DNA of 12,385 bases from Actinomycetota bacterium (GTDB lineage: Bacteria; Actinomycetota; Actinomycetes; Nanopelagicales; Nanopelagicaceae), in the NCBI GenBank assembly GCA_009699795.1, contig WLNK01000018.1, forward strand, positions 1 through 12,385. Reading direction: 5' to 3'. Under the pieces are notes generated by a model. That model was not told the origin of the DNA. It did not search any database and saw only the letters and a program-made list of their open reading frames with translations. Both the position numbers and the translations under genes were made by a program. This document shows, one piece after another, positions 1-8,760 of this stretch; the first letter of the stretch is position 1, and each line of letters opens with the position of its first letter.

Positions 1-1340
1 ACGGTCGTGCATCTCTTACTCGTCCAGCAGATGGTGGACTACCGGAGGAAGAGAACCTCGACGTTTTGTTCGACACAATCTTTAATACAATTCCAGCACC
101 GGTTTATCACGAAGGCGCACCACTTCAAGCGCACGTGACAAACCTCGACTCATCACCATTCCTTGGTCGCCTTGCACTATGTCGCGTACATGAAGGTGTA
201 ATTAAAAAGGGTCAAACTGTTTCTTGGATCAAGACAGATGGCACAGTCGAGCGAGTTAAAGTTTCAGAACTTTTGATGACTGAAGCACTCGAGCGAGTTC
301 CGGCACTTGAAGCGCACCCGGGGGACATTATCGCTGTTGCAGGAATCGAGACAATTACTCTCGGTGAAACACTTGCAGATCTTGAAAACCCACACGCTCT
401 TCCACTTATTACAGTCGACGAACCATCTATTTCGATGACAATCGGTATCAATACATCGCCTCTTGCAGGTAAAAGCGGCAAGATGCTTACAGCTCGTCAA
501 GTTAAAGATCGCCTTGATAAAGAGCTCATCGGTAACGTTTCACTTCGTGTTCTAAATACAGAACGCCCTGATACTTGGGAAGTTCAAGGTCGCGGAGAGC
601 TTCAGCTAGCAGTACTTGTTGAAATCATGAAGCGCGAAAGCTTCGAACTTACTGTTGGTAAGCCACAAGTAGTTACAAAGATGATTGATGGAAAACTTCA
701 CGAACCAATGGAGCGCTTATCTATTGATGCACCTGAAGAATATTTAGGTGTACTTACTCAATTGATGGCACTTCGTAAGGGCCGCATGGAGCAAATGGTC
801 AACCACGGAACAGGTTGGATCCGTCTTGATTACAAGGTTCCTTCTCGCGGACTCATTGGTTTCCGAACAGAGTTCCTTACCGAAACTCGTGGAACTGGAC
901 TGCTTCACCATGTATTTGATTCTTACGAACCATGGTTTGGAGAATTGCGTACTCGTTCTACTGGTTCACTTGTTTCAGACCGTATGGGCGCAGTTACTTC
1001 CTATGCAATCGCTGGAATTCAAGAGCGCGGATCTATCTTCGTAGAACCTGGCGATGAAGTTTATGAGGGCATGGTTATTGGCGAGAACTCTCGCGCTGAT
1101 GACATGGACGTTAACTGCGTTCGTGAAAAGAAGTTAACGAATATGCGTGCATCCGGTACAGATGATTCTGAAAAATTGATTCCGCCAAAGCGACTTAACA
1201 TGGAAGGCGCGCTTGAATTCTGTCGCGAAGACGAATGCGTGGAGGTAACTCCCGCGGTTGTTCGAATTCGCAAAGTAACTCTTGATGGAGCAGAACGCGC
1301 ACGAGCAACTTCACGCGCAAAGAAATCAAACCAAAGCTAA
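1..1340 (+). CDS. typA: Ribosome-associated GTPase TypA/BipA, 5'-truncated by the window edge
   Basis: Translation-factor GTPase related to EF-G and LepA; it binds the 70S ribosome and supports ribosome assembly and stress adaptation. The frame is open from base 3 (GRASLTRP, a conserved TypA stretch just after the G domain) to a TAA at 1338-1340, giving 445 visible residues. TypA proteins are usually about 610-640 residues, so the GTP-binding domain lies outside the window. Seen in order: the domain II beta-barrel (LQAHVTNLD, FLGRLALCRVHEG), domain III (ISMTIGINTSPLAG), domain V (EPMERLSIDAPEEYLGVL) and the BipA-specific C-terminal domain (SRGLIGFRTEFL, GTGLLHHVFDSYEPW, EKKLTNMRAS). The TTG at 66 is internal and not a start. 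A hairpin downstream separates it from adnA, so it is probably a separate transcription unit. No damage is seen. Identity is very secure. Confidence 0.97.
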   Translation, partial: GRASLTRPADGGLPEEENLDVLFDTIFNTIPAPVYHEGAPLQAHVTNLDSSPFLGRLALCRVHEGVIKKGQTVSWIKTDGTVERVKVSELLMTEALERVPALEAHPGDIIAVAGIETITLGETLADLENPHALPLITVDEPSISMTIGINTSPLAGKSGKMLTARQVKDRLDKELIGNVSLRVLNTERPDTWEVQGRGELQLAVLVEIMKRESFELTVGKPQVVTKMIDGKLHEPMERLSIDAPEEYLGVLTQLMALRKGRMEQMVNHGTGWIRLDYKVPSRGLIGFRTEFLTETRGTGLLHHVFDSYEPWFGELRTRSTGSLVSDRMGAVTSYAIAGIQERGSIFVEPGDEVYEGMVIGENSRADDMDVNCVREKKLTNMRASGTDDSEKLIPPKRLNMEGALEFCREDECVEVTPAVVRIRKVTLDGAERARATSRAKKSNQS

Positions 1341-1529
1341 TTTAAAATCAGAAAGCGCCTCGATCGAGGATGTGCCTTTAGGGGTCGCCAAAGTCGCTTT
1401 ATCTAAACAAAAGGAACTGAGCCGAGGATGTGCTCGTTAACATCCTCTTTACTCAGTTCCTTTTGTCTTATCTGGTCGTTTTAATCAACCTTTCGGAACT
1501 TTGTCGGTTCTCTGCGGTTGAATTAGCGC
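1341..1529. other. typA-adnA intergenic region with an 11-base direct repeat
   Basis: No coding signal is seen. Besides the hairpin at 1407-1466, it has a 12-base palindrome (CCTCGATCGAGG, 1358-1369) and flanking complementary hexamers (AAAGCG 1352-1357, CGCTTT 1395-1400). CGAGGATGTGC occurs twice, at 1365-1375 and 1423-1433. The promoter for adnAB must lie here. No convincing -35/-10 pair was found; TTGAAT at 1518-1523 is a weak -10 candidate for a leaderless transcript. Confidence 0.5.
1405..1473 (+). terminator. Long hairpin between typA and adnA, probable intrinsic terminator
   Basis: Arms at 1408-1421 and 1452-1465 (AAAAGGAACTGAG against its exact complement, 14 pairs, 15 with A1407-T1466). 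They enclose a second perfect 7-bp stem, GAGGATG 1424-1430 against CATCCTC 1441-1447, with a 10-base loop. The internal loop is 2 against 4 bases. The right arm ends in TTTTG and continues into TCTTATCT. The U-tract is interrupted, so termination is probable rather than certain. The same structure could work on the other strand. Confidence 0.6.
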
Positions 1530-4500
1530 GTGGGAATCGAACTCGTAAAACGCGCGAATGGCGTTGATGCGCCGGCGCTGGATTCGGTTCAGGCAAGTGC
1601 CGTGGAACATCGCGGGAGTCCGCTTGTAGTTAGTGGTGGGCCGGGCACGGGAAAGACATCGATTCTGATTGAAGCTGCGCTGTCGCGCATTGCTGGTGGT
1701 CAAAATCCGGATTCGATTTTGTTAATTACTTATGGTCGCGAGCGAGCATCGGAGTTAAGAGATGCGATTGCTCTGCGCACGACGCAGACTATGTACGAGC
1801 CACTGGCCCGAACTTTTCACTCACTGGCATATTCAATTATGAAGATGAAAACAGGCGAGGGTTATCACGAGCCGATCTTGTTATCTGGACCCGAGCAAGA
1901 AAGTTTTATAAAAGAATTGCTTGAAGGCGATGTTGAAGATGGGTATAGATCTTGGCCGGTTGAGTTACAAGATGGCGAAGATAAGAAAGGCAATCCACTT
2001 CTCACAAGTGGTTTTGTCCGCGAACTTCGAGATTTGATTATGCGCGCGAACGAACGCGGCATTTCTCCTTCTGAGTTGGCTTCTCGAGGTGGAAAAGTTG
2101 GAGAAAAATACTGGGCAGCGGCTGCGGATTTTTGGCAGAGATATAAGGAAGTTATGGCGATTCGTGAAGAAGGCGCCGCCGATTCAAAGATGCGCATTGA
2201 TCCATCCGAACTCATCAACGTTGCGATTGCTCATTTAAATCAAAATGAAAAACTTCGAGCGGAATTGCAAGCGCGTTTTAAAACCATCATGGTCGATGAA
2301 TTCCAAGAAAGTGATCCTGCACAACGTGCACTTCTTCGACTCATCGCGGGTGAAGACCTCATTATTTCTGTTGATGCCGATTCAGCTGTCGGACGATTCC
2401 GCGGGGCAGATCCTGATGGCCTATCTGCTGAAATAGAAAAATATAAGAGCGCCGGTGCGAGCGTTATTCAATTATCGAAGGTTTACCGTAGCTCACCTGA
2501 AATTTTTGAAATTGGAAAATCTGTCGCAGAAAGTTTCAGATCGAAGTCGGAGAATCGAAATCGCCAATCCGCATACTCAGATGTAGAAAAGAGTGAACAG
2601 CCACTCATAGTTTCAAGGCTGCGTTCGCAATCGGAGGAAGCGCAATATATTGCGTATCAATTTAAGCGAGCTCACTTGATTCAGGGAATTTCATATTCCG
2701 ATATGGCGGTAATCCTGCGCTCAGAAGGCACTCAATCTGCAGCTTTGCGCCGCGCCTTTTCTCAAGTTGGAATTCCGGTTGCAGGAGATTTACAAACACT
2801 TGCAAATAACCCAGCAATAGCACCATTTCTCTTGCTTGCAAGAGTTGCAGTTGGGGAGCAATCGTTGAATTTGGATACCTGCGAAAAGTTATTGCTATCA
2901 GAATTTGGTGGAGCAGATTCAATTTCACTTCGCCGCACGAGAAGTGCGCTACTTGCTGCCCGAGATGAAGAGCACGATAAGCGTTCAGGAACTCAAATGA
3001 TTATCGATGCAATCGATAAGGGAGATATTCCGATCGAAGATAGCGCTGCTCTCAACCGAGTACATGAGTTGATAAAAAGTGCACGAGCTGCATCAACAAA
3101 GAAAGATGCTCGCGCAGAAGATGTACTTGGCGCAATCTGGGATAAAGCAAAGACCAGCGATAACGAACTATTGAGTACTTCATGGAAAAAGATCGCACTT
3201 CGTGGCGGGAGTAGAGGCGCGGCTGCCGATCGAGATCTCGATGCAATGATTCAACTCTTTGATACCGCTGCGCGCTTTTCTGAGCGCTTCCCATATTCCA
3301 GACCAAGTGCGTTCTTTGATGAGATTTCAAACGAATCAATTGCTGGCGATTTAATTACGGCGCAAGGTGTGCGTTCTGATGTTGTCGAAATTCTTACCGT
3401 ACATTCATCAAAAGGGCGTGAATGGAAAGTAGTTGCAGTTGCCGGACTTCAAGAAGGTGTGTGGCCAAACCTCAAACAAAGAAGTTCGCTTCTAGGAAGT
3501 GAGCGACTTGTAGAACGCGAAAGACATGGAGATTTAGCACGTAAAGAGTTAGATGTGATTGCTGCAAGTGCGCTGTTTGAGGACGAGCGCCGCTTATTGC
3601 ATGTTGCAGTTACTCGTGCAAAGCAGTGCCTGATTGTCACCGCGGTGCAGCGAGAAGAGGACGAGCCATCCTCTTACTTTGATGAAATCGCAGGAATAGT
3701 TTTCGGCGATATAACTGAGTCTCCTGTTATCACTGAAGTTCCGCGCCCTCTTACAACCCCCGCGCTGATTGCAACACTTCGTCGAGAGTTACAGAGTGAA
3801 AGCGCAGAAGATGCAGCGGCACTAATTAAAACTCTCATCAATGAAGGAATAACAAGTGCGGACCCAGAAAATTGGCTTGGGGCAAAATCAATTTCAACCA
3901 ATCAACCACTTGTGCCGGGCGATGGCGTGGTTTCTGTTTCTCCAAGTGGCGCTGAAATGTTTACTGAATGTGGCGTTAAGTGGTTCTTTGAAAAAAGCGG
4001 TGGAACAAATGGAGATTCCACAGCGCAAATACTTGGTTCTGCCATACATGAGTTTGCTCGAATAAAAGTTGAAGATCCAGAAATTTCCGAAGCCGCTCTC
4101 GTTGAAAAGCTAACTGCATCCTGGCCACTCATCGATCAGAGTCAAGGTTGGGTAAGTTCGACTGCTCTATCGCGCGCAATAAAAATGTTAGAAAGATTTG
4201 CTCGCTATCACGCAGATATGACGCGAAAAGTTGTAGGTGCAGAACTCGACTTTGAATTCACTGTTGGCCGCGCGAAAGTTCGCGGAAGCATTGACCGAAT
4301 CGAAATTGATAGCGATGGAAATTACTTCGTGATTGACTTTAAAACGGGCAAGAAAATTGTTACTGGTGAAAAAGCAAAGACTCACTTGCAGTTAGCCGCT
4401 TATCAATTAGCCGTGGCGCTAGATGGATTCAAGGAAAAGCTTGATGGTACTCACACATCTGGCGCTGAACTTGTTTATCTTGCTGATGGCACAAAGAAGG

Positions 4501-4676
4501 CAACGACCCGAAAGCAACCGGTTATTAATAAAGATGAAGTTGCTGCGCAGCTTCAAGAGATTGCAATTGGCATGGGAGCACAAAACTTTATCGCCAAAAA
4601 GAATGAGATGTGTAAGAAGTGTGTCGTGAAATCAAGTTGTCCTATTCAAAATGAAGGACGGACGGTGATTTCATGA
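1530..4676 (+). CDS. adnA: AdnA subunit of the AdnAB double-strand-break-resecting helicase-nuclease
   Basis: UvrD/Rep-type SF1 helicase fused to a C-terminal RecB-like nuclease; with AdnB it processes DNA ends for homologous recombination. Motifs: Walker A GGPGTGKT 36-43; motif Ia TYGRERASEL; Walker B DEFQ 256-259; motif III VDADSAVGRFRGAD 281-294; motif IV VYRSS near 320; motif V TVHSSKGREW 623-632; motif VI HVAVTRAK 691-698. The nuclease has H840, D922 (GSIDRIE), D936 and K938 (VIDFKTGK) and Q954. Cysteines 814, 1028, 1031 and 1037 resemble the Fe-S clamp of AddB-type nucleases. Its 1048 residues fit AdnA (about 1050). The GTG start is chosen because an in-frame TAG at 1524-1526 blocks any extension; no Shine-Dalgarno is visible, so the mRNA may be leaderless. 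The stop overlaps the adnB start (ATGA). Odd: motif III lacks the usual GDPxQ. Confidence 0.93.
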   Translation: MGIELVKRANGVDAPALDSVQASAVEHRGSPLVVSGGPGTGKTSILIEAALSRIAGGQNPDSILLITYGRERASELRDAIALRTTQTMYEPLARTFHSLAYSIMKMKTGEGYHEPILLSGPEQESFIKELLEGDVEDGYRSWPVELQDGEDKKGNPLLTSGFVRELRDLIMRANERGISPSELASRGGKVGEKYWAAAADFWQRYKEVMAIREEGAADSKMRIDPSELINVAIAHLNQNEKLRAELQARFKTIMVDEFQESDPAQRALLRLIAGEDLIISVDADSAVGRFRGADPDGLSAEIEKYKSAGASVIQLSKVYRSSPEIFEIGKSVAESFRSKSENRNRQSAYSDVEKSEQPLIVSRLRSQSEEAQYIAYQFKRAHLIQGISYSDMAVILRSEGTQSAALRRAFSQVGIPVAGDLQTLANNPAIAPFLLLARVAVGEQSLNLDTCEKLLLSEFGGADSISLRRTRSALLAARDEEHDKRSGTQMIIDAIDKGDIPIEDSAALNRVHELIKSARAASTKKDARAEDVLGAIWDKAKTSDNELLSTSWKKIALRGGSRGAAADRDLDAMIQLFDTAARFSERFPYSRPSAFFDEISNESIAGDLITAQGVRSDVVEILTVHSSKGREWKVVAVAGLQEGVWPNLKQRSSLLGSERLVERERHGDLARKELDVIAASALFEDERRLLHVAVTRAKQCLIVTAVQREEDEPSSYFDEIAGIVFGDITESPVITEVPRPLTTPALIATLRRELQSESAEDAAALIKTLINEGITSADPENWLGAKSISTNQPLVPGDGVVSVSPSGAEMFTECGVKWFFEKSGGTNGDSTAQILGSAIHEFARIKVEDPEISEAALVEKLTASWPLIDQSQGWVSSTALSRAIKMLERFARYHADMTRKVVGAELDFEFTVGRAKVRGSIDRIEIDSDGNYFVIDFKTGKKIVTGEKAKTHLQLAAYQLAVALDGFKEKLDGTHTSGAELVYLADGTKKATTRKQPVINKDEVAAQLQEIAIGMGAQNFIAKKNEMCKKCVVKSSCPIQNEGRTVIS

Positions 4677-7600
4677 TTGAAAAATACTCGCCAAACGACA
4701 TTGCAGACGCGCTAGCAAAGGTTGGAGCCAAGGTTTATAGGCCAACAAAGGAACAATCTGAAATCATTTCAATATCAACCAATCCGCTTGAGCCATCCGT
4801 TGTTATTGCAGGAGCTGGTTCTGGAAAAACCGAAACAATGGCGGCTCGAGTTATTTACCTGGTCGCCAATGGCTTTGTTCGCCCTGATGAAATTCTTGGT
4901 CTGACATTTACTCGCAAAGCCGCCGGAGAACTTTCAGTTCGTATTCGCACCCGCCTTCGCCAACTAAAGTCTGCCGGACTCATTGATAAGCAAGTTCCAC
5001 TCGAAACATCAGTAACTACGTATCACTCATATGCAGGCAAGCTCCTAAGTGAACATTCCATTCGCTTTGGAATTGATGCTGATTCACAACCCATGGGTGA
5101 TGCCGCAATGTGGCAGTTGGCTAATGATGTTGTTCGTAATTGGGATGACCCCGACTATCGCAATGAGAGCGCTGTTAGCACCGTCATTGATGATTTATTA
5201 GGCCTTACCAAAATGGTTCTTGAACACCAGATCAAGCCAGAAGATGTTGTGAGAGTAGATACGCAGGTACTGGAAGAGCTTTCAAAAATGACAGGCGACT
5301 TAAACGATAACGTCAGAAAAGTTGCTCGAGTATTAAATCAACGCATTGGGATGTTGCCGATGGTTGAAAGATTTATCGAACTCCGCCACCAATCTGGCGA
5401 ACTCTCTTTTGATGATCAGATGTCACTTGCTGCAGATATCGCAAGTAACTTTCCTGATGTCGGCGAGCTAGAACGCTCAAAATATAAAGTGGTTTTACTT
5501 GATGAATATCAAGACACATCACAGTCCCAGGTGCGCATGCTCTCCACCCTTTTTGGAGGCGGTCATCCGGTTATGGCGGTGGGCGATCCATGTCAGGCTA
5601 TTTATTCATGGCGCGGAGCATCGGCTGGAACAATTAGCGCATTTAACAAACACTTTCCAAAGGCAACAGGTCAGAACGGTTCGACCCAATATTCACTTCT
5701 GACAACATTTAGAAATGACAAATCAATACTTGAACTCGCAAATGTTGTATCAGAGGAAATCAGAACAACATCGGGAGTCAAAGTTGATCCTCTTACCGCA
5801 AGACCCAATGCAGGCGAAGGTGATCTTGCTTGTGGAATTTTCGAAACTATTGATGCAGAAGCTGATGCAATAGCCGAATACTTTAAAGAGTTGTGGTTTG
5901 CTCCAACACGCCTAGAAAAAAGTGCCGAGAAACGAAGTTCGTTCGCTGTGCTTGTTCGAAAGCGTTCACAAATTCCTGCCATTGAGAGCGCTATTCGAAG
6001 CGCCGGAATGCCTGTAGAAGTGATCGGCCTAGGTGGGCTCATTCATGTTCCAGAAGTTGCCGACATTGTTTCGCTCTTAAAAATTATTAGCGATCCAGAT
6101 TCTGGTTCATCTCTCATGCGCCAACTCACTAGTCCGCGTTTAAATCTAGGTGCCAGTGATATCGCAGCGCTCGGCAGCTATTCACGCTCTAGGGCAACTG
6201 GCAGCAAAGAAGCAAGCAAAAACTTTATTAAGAAGATCGTAAATGGAAATCCAGAGCAGGCAGAAGCAGATGATCAATTCTTAGGTTCGCTCATAGATTC
6301 ACTTGATGAAATTGAAAAATCTGATCGTTCTACATTTTCAAGTGAAGGTTTTGCACGACTTACAGAATTCGCTGCTGACCTACGCAGATTACGCTCGCGC
6401 GCCGGTGGAACACTTACCGATCTCATCAATGAAATAGAAAGTTATTTAAATCTTGAACAAGAGGTGATGCTTCGAGATGGAACAGGCTCCGGGCGCAGAC
6501 ATATCGACCGATTTATGGATGAAGCTGGAAAATTCGCTCGAAGCGGCGGAACTCTCGGTCAATTTTTGCAATGGCTAGATATAGCTTCAGAAGAGGAAGG
6601 CGGACTGAAATCGGCCTCCGCTGAAGTTCGAAATGATGTTGTGCAGATACTGACTATTCATATGTCAAAGGGCGCCGAGTGGGATGTTGTTGCTGTTCCC
6701 GGCCTTGCCGAGGGAACATTTCCAGGAATTAATTCATCTGATCCAGATAACTGGATCACCAACGAACGCCACATCCCATTCTCACTTCGGGGCGACAGAC
6801 ATGAATTACCTGAATTTTCTTTCGGCACTGCTACAAAGAATTCAGAAGCGGGCAAAGCAATTGAGGCATATGGAAAAATATGTAACCAAATTAAACTTAG
6901 AGAAGAAATTCGACTTGGATACGTTGCCTTTACTCGCGCACGCACAAATCTGATTGCAACAACTTCATGGTGGCGAGATGGAGCAAAGATGACAGAGCCA
7001 TCATCAATTTTTCAGCATGTATTTAACGTCGCCGAAAAAAGTGGACGAATTCTAAATAACTATGAGAAGCCAGAAGATGGCAGCAAAAATCCTCGTATCG
7101 AAAACCCTCTATCAGGGCAATGGCCAATTGATCCACTTGGTAAGAGACGAACAGAATTTGAAAAGGCAATGGCACTTGTCGCAAATTCAAAGCCATTTGA
7201 TCTTTCAAAGGCGGGCACATCGAAATCAGAAGATGTCAAATCTTGGGCAAGTGATGCCGTTGCACTCATCAGTGAATTTAAATCCGAGAAGAGTGGTCAG
7301 TTAAAAATCGCTTTGCCACCTCGATTATCAACATCAACTCTTGTACGTCTGCACGAAAACATGGAGGCTCTTGCAGAAGATATTCGCAGGCCAATGCCGC
7401 GCACAACCGACGAATACTCGCGTCGCGGAACTGCATTCCACCTATGGATCGAAAACCATTTTGGTGCGGCAACTCTCTTTGACGATGAAGATTTGGATTT
7501 CTTAGACCCACTTGAAGATGATTCAAAACTTGAAGACCTGAAAGCTAAGTGGCTCTCATCCGAATGGGCCGAGCGCACTCCAGTGGCTGTGGAAGTTCCT

Positions 7601-7879
7601 TTTGAAAGCGTCATCTCGGGTGTATTAATTCGCGGACGCATAGATGCTGTTTATCAAAAGTGCGATACCTATGAAGTCGTTGACTGGAAGACAGGTTCTA
7701 AAAAACTCGGATCTTCCGCTGCGATTCAGCTCGCCATGTATCGCCTTGCTTGGTCAAAGTTACAGAAAGTTGATATCGAGAAAGTTTCAGCAGCTTTTCA
7801 CTACGTTCCGACAAGCGTGACAGATCGACCTGCAGATCTGATGAGTGAAGCGCAATTAATTAAACTTCTTGATTTATAA
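4673..7879 (+). CDS. adnB: AdnB subunit of the AdnAB helicase-nuclease
   Basis: Second motor-nuclease subunit, 1068 residues (mycobacterial AdnB is about 1100); in mycobacteria it supplies the main motor. All SF1 motifs look intact: Q28; Walker A AGAGSGKT 46-53; LTFTRKAA 77-84; Walker B DEYQD 277-281; motif III GDPCQAIYSWRG 304-315; motif IV TTFRN 344-348; motif V TIHMSKGAEW 661-670; motif VI YVAFTRAR 750-757. The C-terminal RecB-like nuclease opens with RRGTAFHLW (H923) and carries D991 (GRIDAVY), D1004 and K1006 (VVDWKTG), Q1019 and Y1023. No Cys cluster surrounds the nuclease, unlike AdnA. The ATG at 4673 lies in ATGA with the adnA stop, which implies translational coupling and equal synthesis of the subunits. 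The last 20 bases overlap the convergent gene on the other strand. Confidence 0.95.
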   Translation: MIEKYSPNDIADALAKVGAKVYRPTKEQSEIISISTNPLEPSVVIAGAGSGKTETMAARVIYLVANGFVRPDEILGLTFTRKAAGELSVRIRTRLRQLKSAGLIDKQVPLETSVTTYHSYAGKLLSEHSIRFGIDADSQPMGDAAMWQLANDVVRNWDDPDYRNESAVSTVIDDLLGLTKMVLEHQIKPEDVVRVDTQVLEELSKMTGDLNDNVRKVARVLNQRIGMLPMVERFIELRHQSGELSFDDQMSLAADIASNFPDVGELERSKYKVVLLDEYQDTSQSQVRMLSTLFGGGHPVMAVGDPCQAIYSWRGASAGTISAFNKHFPKATGQNGSTQYSLLTTFRNDKSILELANVVSEEIRTTSGVKVDPLTARPNAGEGDLACGIFETIDAEADAIAEYFKELWFAPTRLEKSAEKRSSFAVLVRKRSQIPAIESAIRSAGMPVEVIGLGGLIHVPEVADIVSLLKIISDPDSGSSLMRQLTSPRLNLGASDIAALGSYSRSRATGSKEASKNFIKKIVNGNPEQAEADDQFLGSLIDSLDEIEKSDRSTFSSEGFARLTEFAADLRRLRSRAGGTLTDLINEIESYLNLEQEVMLRDGTGSGRRHIDRFMDEAGKFARSGGTLGQFLQWLDIASEEEGGLKSASAEVRNDVVQILTIHMSKGAEWDVVAVPGLAEGTFPGINSSDPDNWITNERHIPFSLRGDRHELPEFSFGTATKNSEAGKAIEAYGKICNQIKLREEIRLGYVAFTRARTNLIATTSWWRDGAKMTEPSSIFQHVFNVAEKSGRILNNYEKPEDGSKNPRIENPLSGQWPIDPLGKRRTEFEKAMALVANSKPFDLSKAGTSKSEDVKSWASDAVALISEFKSEKSGQLKIALPPRLSTSTLVRLHENMEALAEDIRRPMPRTTDEYSRRGTAFHLWIENHFGAATLFDDEDLDFLDPLEDDSKLEDLKAKWLSSEWAERTPVAVEVPFESVISGVLIRGRIDAVYQKCDTYEVVDWKTGSKKLGSSAAIQLAMYRLAWSKLQKVDIEKVSAAFHYVPTSVTDRPADLMSEAQLIKLLDL

Positions 7880-8732
7880 GAACGGTAAGTGGCAAGTGAT
7901 CACTAATTCCTGTAGATAAAGGTGTAATTGGCGTTGCGCTCTTTATTGCCCCGGTTTTTGTAAGAGCCGTGCGCGGTGCAAGTATGTAATCAAATTGGAT
8001 TGATGGTTTCCAACTTGGGTACGAATTGGTTGTTATAAGGCTCTGCCAACTACTTGCAAGAACGGGCAAATTCTTCGGCAAATTTAAATCGCCCATAATG
8101 ATGGGGACTGTCTTTGTCTCCTGGCCAATATTTAGCGCCCACCGCTTTAAGCGATTGAGCTGCGAAATATTCTTACCCGGAACAAAAGATAAATGTGTAT
8201 TGATAACTGTGAAACCATTTTCCAATACGGCTGCAATTGCACATCGTGGTTCGTCTCGCACATATATTGCTTGAACTTTTCCAGGCTTTTCTTCGAACGC
8301 ACTTTCGTCCTCACCACTGCGTGGAACAAGAAGTGGCATTCCAATAGGGGAGTTGCCAAGATTTAATCGCTTCCACTGTAAGACAGGAATTTTTGAAACT
8401 ATTCCAATTCCATAAGATCCAATTTCATTACTTGAGTGCGCAACAATTTCATCATCGCTATTATTTAATTTGCGCCATTTTTCTCCAGGTGTGCCAATAA
8501 TGCATGGGGCAAAAGCCCAATCTTTAGCGCCTATCGCTTGCGCAATTTCAAGTAATTGGTCGGAGTTATTTGTTCGAGGCAAGAAGTGATCAACTTCTTG
8601 AAATCCAAATAAGTCACTCCCAATTTTTTCTACAGCGCTTCGAAGCGATGGTGCGATGGAGCTGCTTTCTGTGGCCAAAGTTCTGGGTGGAATGGCCATT
8701 CCATGCAGGAGATTCCACGAGGTAATGCGCAT
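7860..8732 (-). CDS. Endonuclease/exonuclease/phosphatase (EEP) family hydrolase
   Basis: Metal-dependent phosphodiesterase fold shared by exonuclease III, DNase I and some phosphatases; 290 residues from the chosen ATG. Expected EEP residues are visible: N7 (TSWNLLHG), E46 (LFGFQEVD), Y107 with the GIGIVSK strand, H180 (INTHLSF), D215 and N217 (IIMGDLNLP), D248 (FDYILAP) and D278-H279 (SDHLPL). No signal peptide or membrane segment is seen, so it is probably cytoplasmic. A 12-residue longer form from a GTG at 8768 would run into nudC; ATG 8732 places the first strand (MRITSWN) at the N-terminus, as usual. It is convergent with adnB, overlapping it by 20 bases, and divergent from nudC. The substrate cannot be told from sequence: DNA end processing would suit the location, but phosphatase or phospholipase-like members share these motifs. 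Confidence 0.85.
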   Translation of the reverse strand: MRITSWNLLHGMAIPPRTLATESSSIAPSLRSAVEKIGSDLFGFQEVDHFLPRTNNSDQLLEIAQAIGAKDWAFAPCIIGTPGEKWRKLNNSDDEIVAHSSNEIGSYGIGIVSKIPVLQWKRLNLGNSPIGMPLLVPRSGEDESAFEEKPGKVQAIYVRDEPRCAIAAVLENGFTVINTHLSFVPGKNISQLNRLKRWALNIGQETKTVPIIMGDLNLPKNLPVLASSWQSLITTNSYPSWKPSIQFDYILAPRTALTKTGAIKSATPITPLSTGISDHLPLTVLINQEV

Positions 8733-8760
8733 ATGCCACAGGCTAATAGAGTTACCTCTT
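8733..8760. promoter_or_regulatory. Divergent promoter region between the EEP hydrolase and nudC
   Basis: Only 28 bases separate the two ATG codons. Minus strand: TAGCCT (8745-8740) lies 7 bases before ATG 8732. Plus strand: TAGAGT (8747-8752) lies 8 bases before ATG 8761. Both match the TANNNT form of an actinobacterial -10 box at a spacing suited to leaderless mRNAs, and neither start has a well-placed Shine-Dalgarno. The two boxes are nearly back to back. No clear -35 elements were found. Confidence 0.5.

Noticed and set aside
4673..4676. Possible frameshift splitting one long helicase gene into adnA and adnB
   Set aside because: Each protein has its own full set of helicase and nuclease motifs, and the ATGA overlap is a normal coupled junction.
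5671..6042. 123-residue minus-strand frame inside adnB
   Set aside because: It is antisense to continuous, motif-bearing adnB sequence, with no recognisable domain or start signal. The same holds for the other long antisense frames in adnA, adnB and uvrD2 (for example 1865-2218 and 7297-7641).
8656..8760. N-terminal extension of nudC by 35 residues
   Set aside because: It lies inside the divergent EEP gene, does not resemble NudC, and the 312-residue form from 8761 matches the family length.
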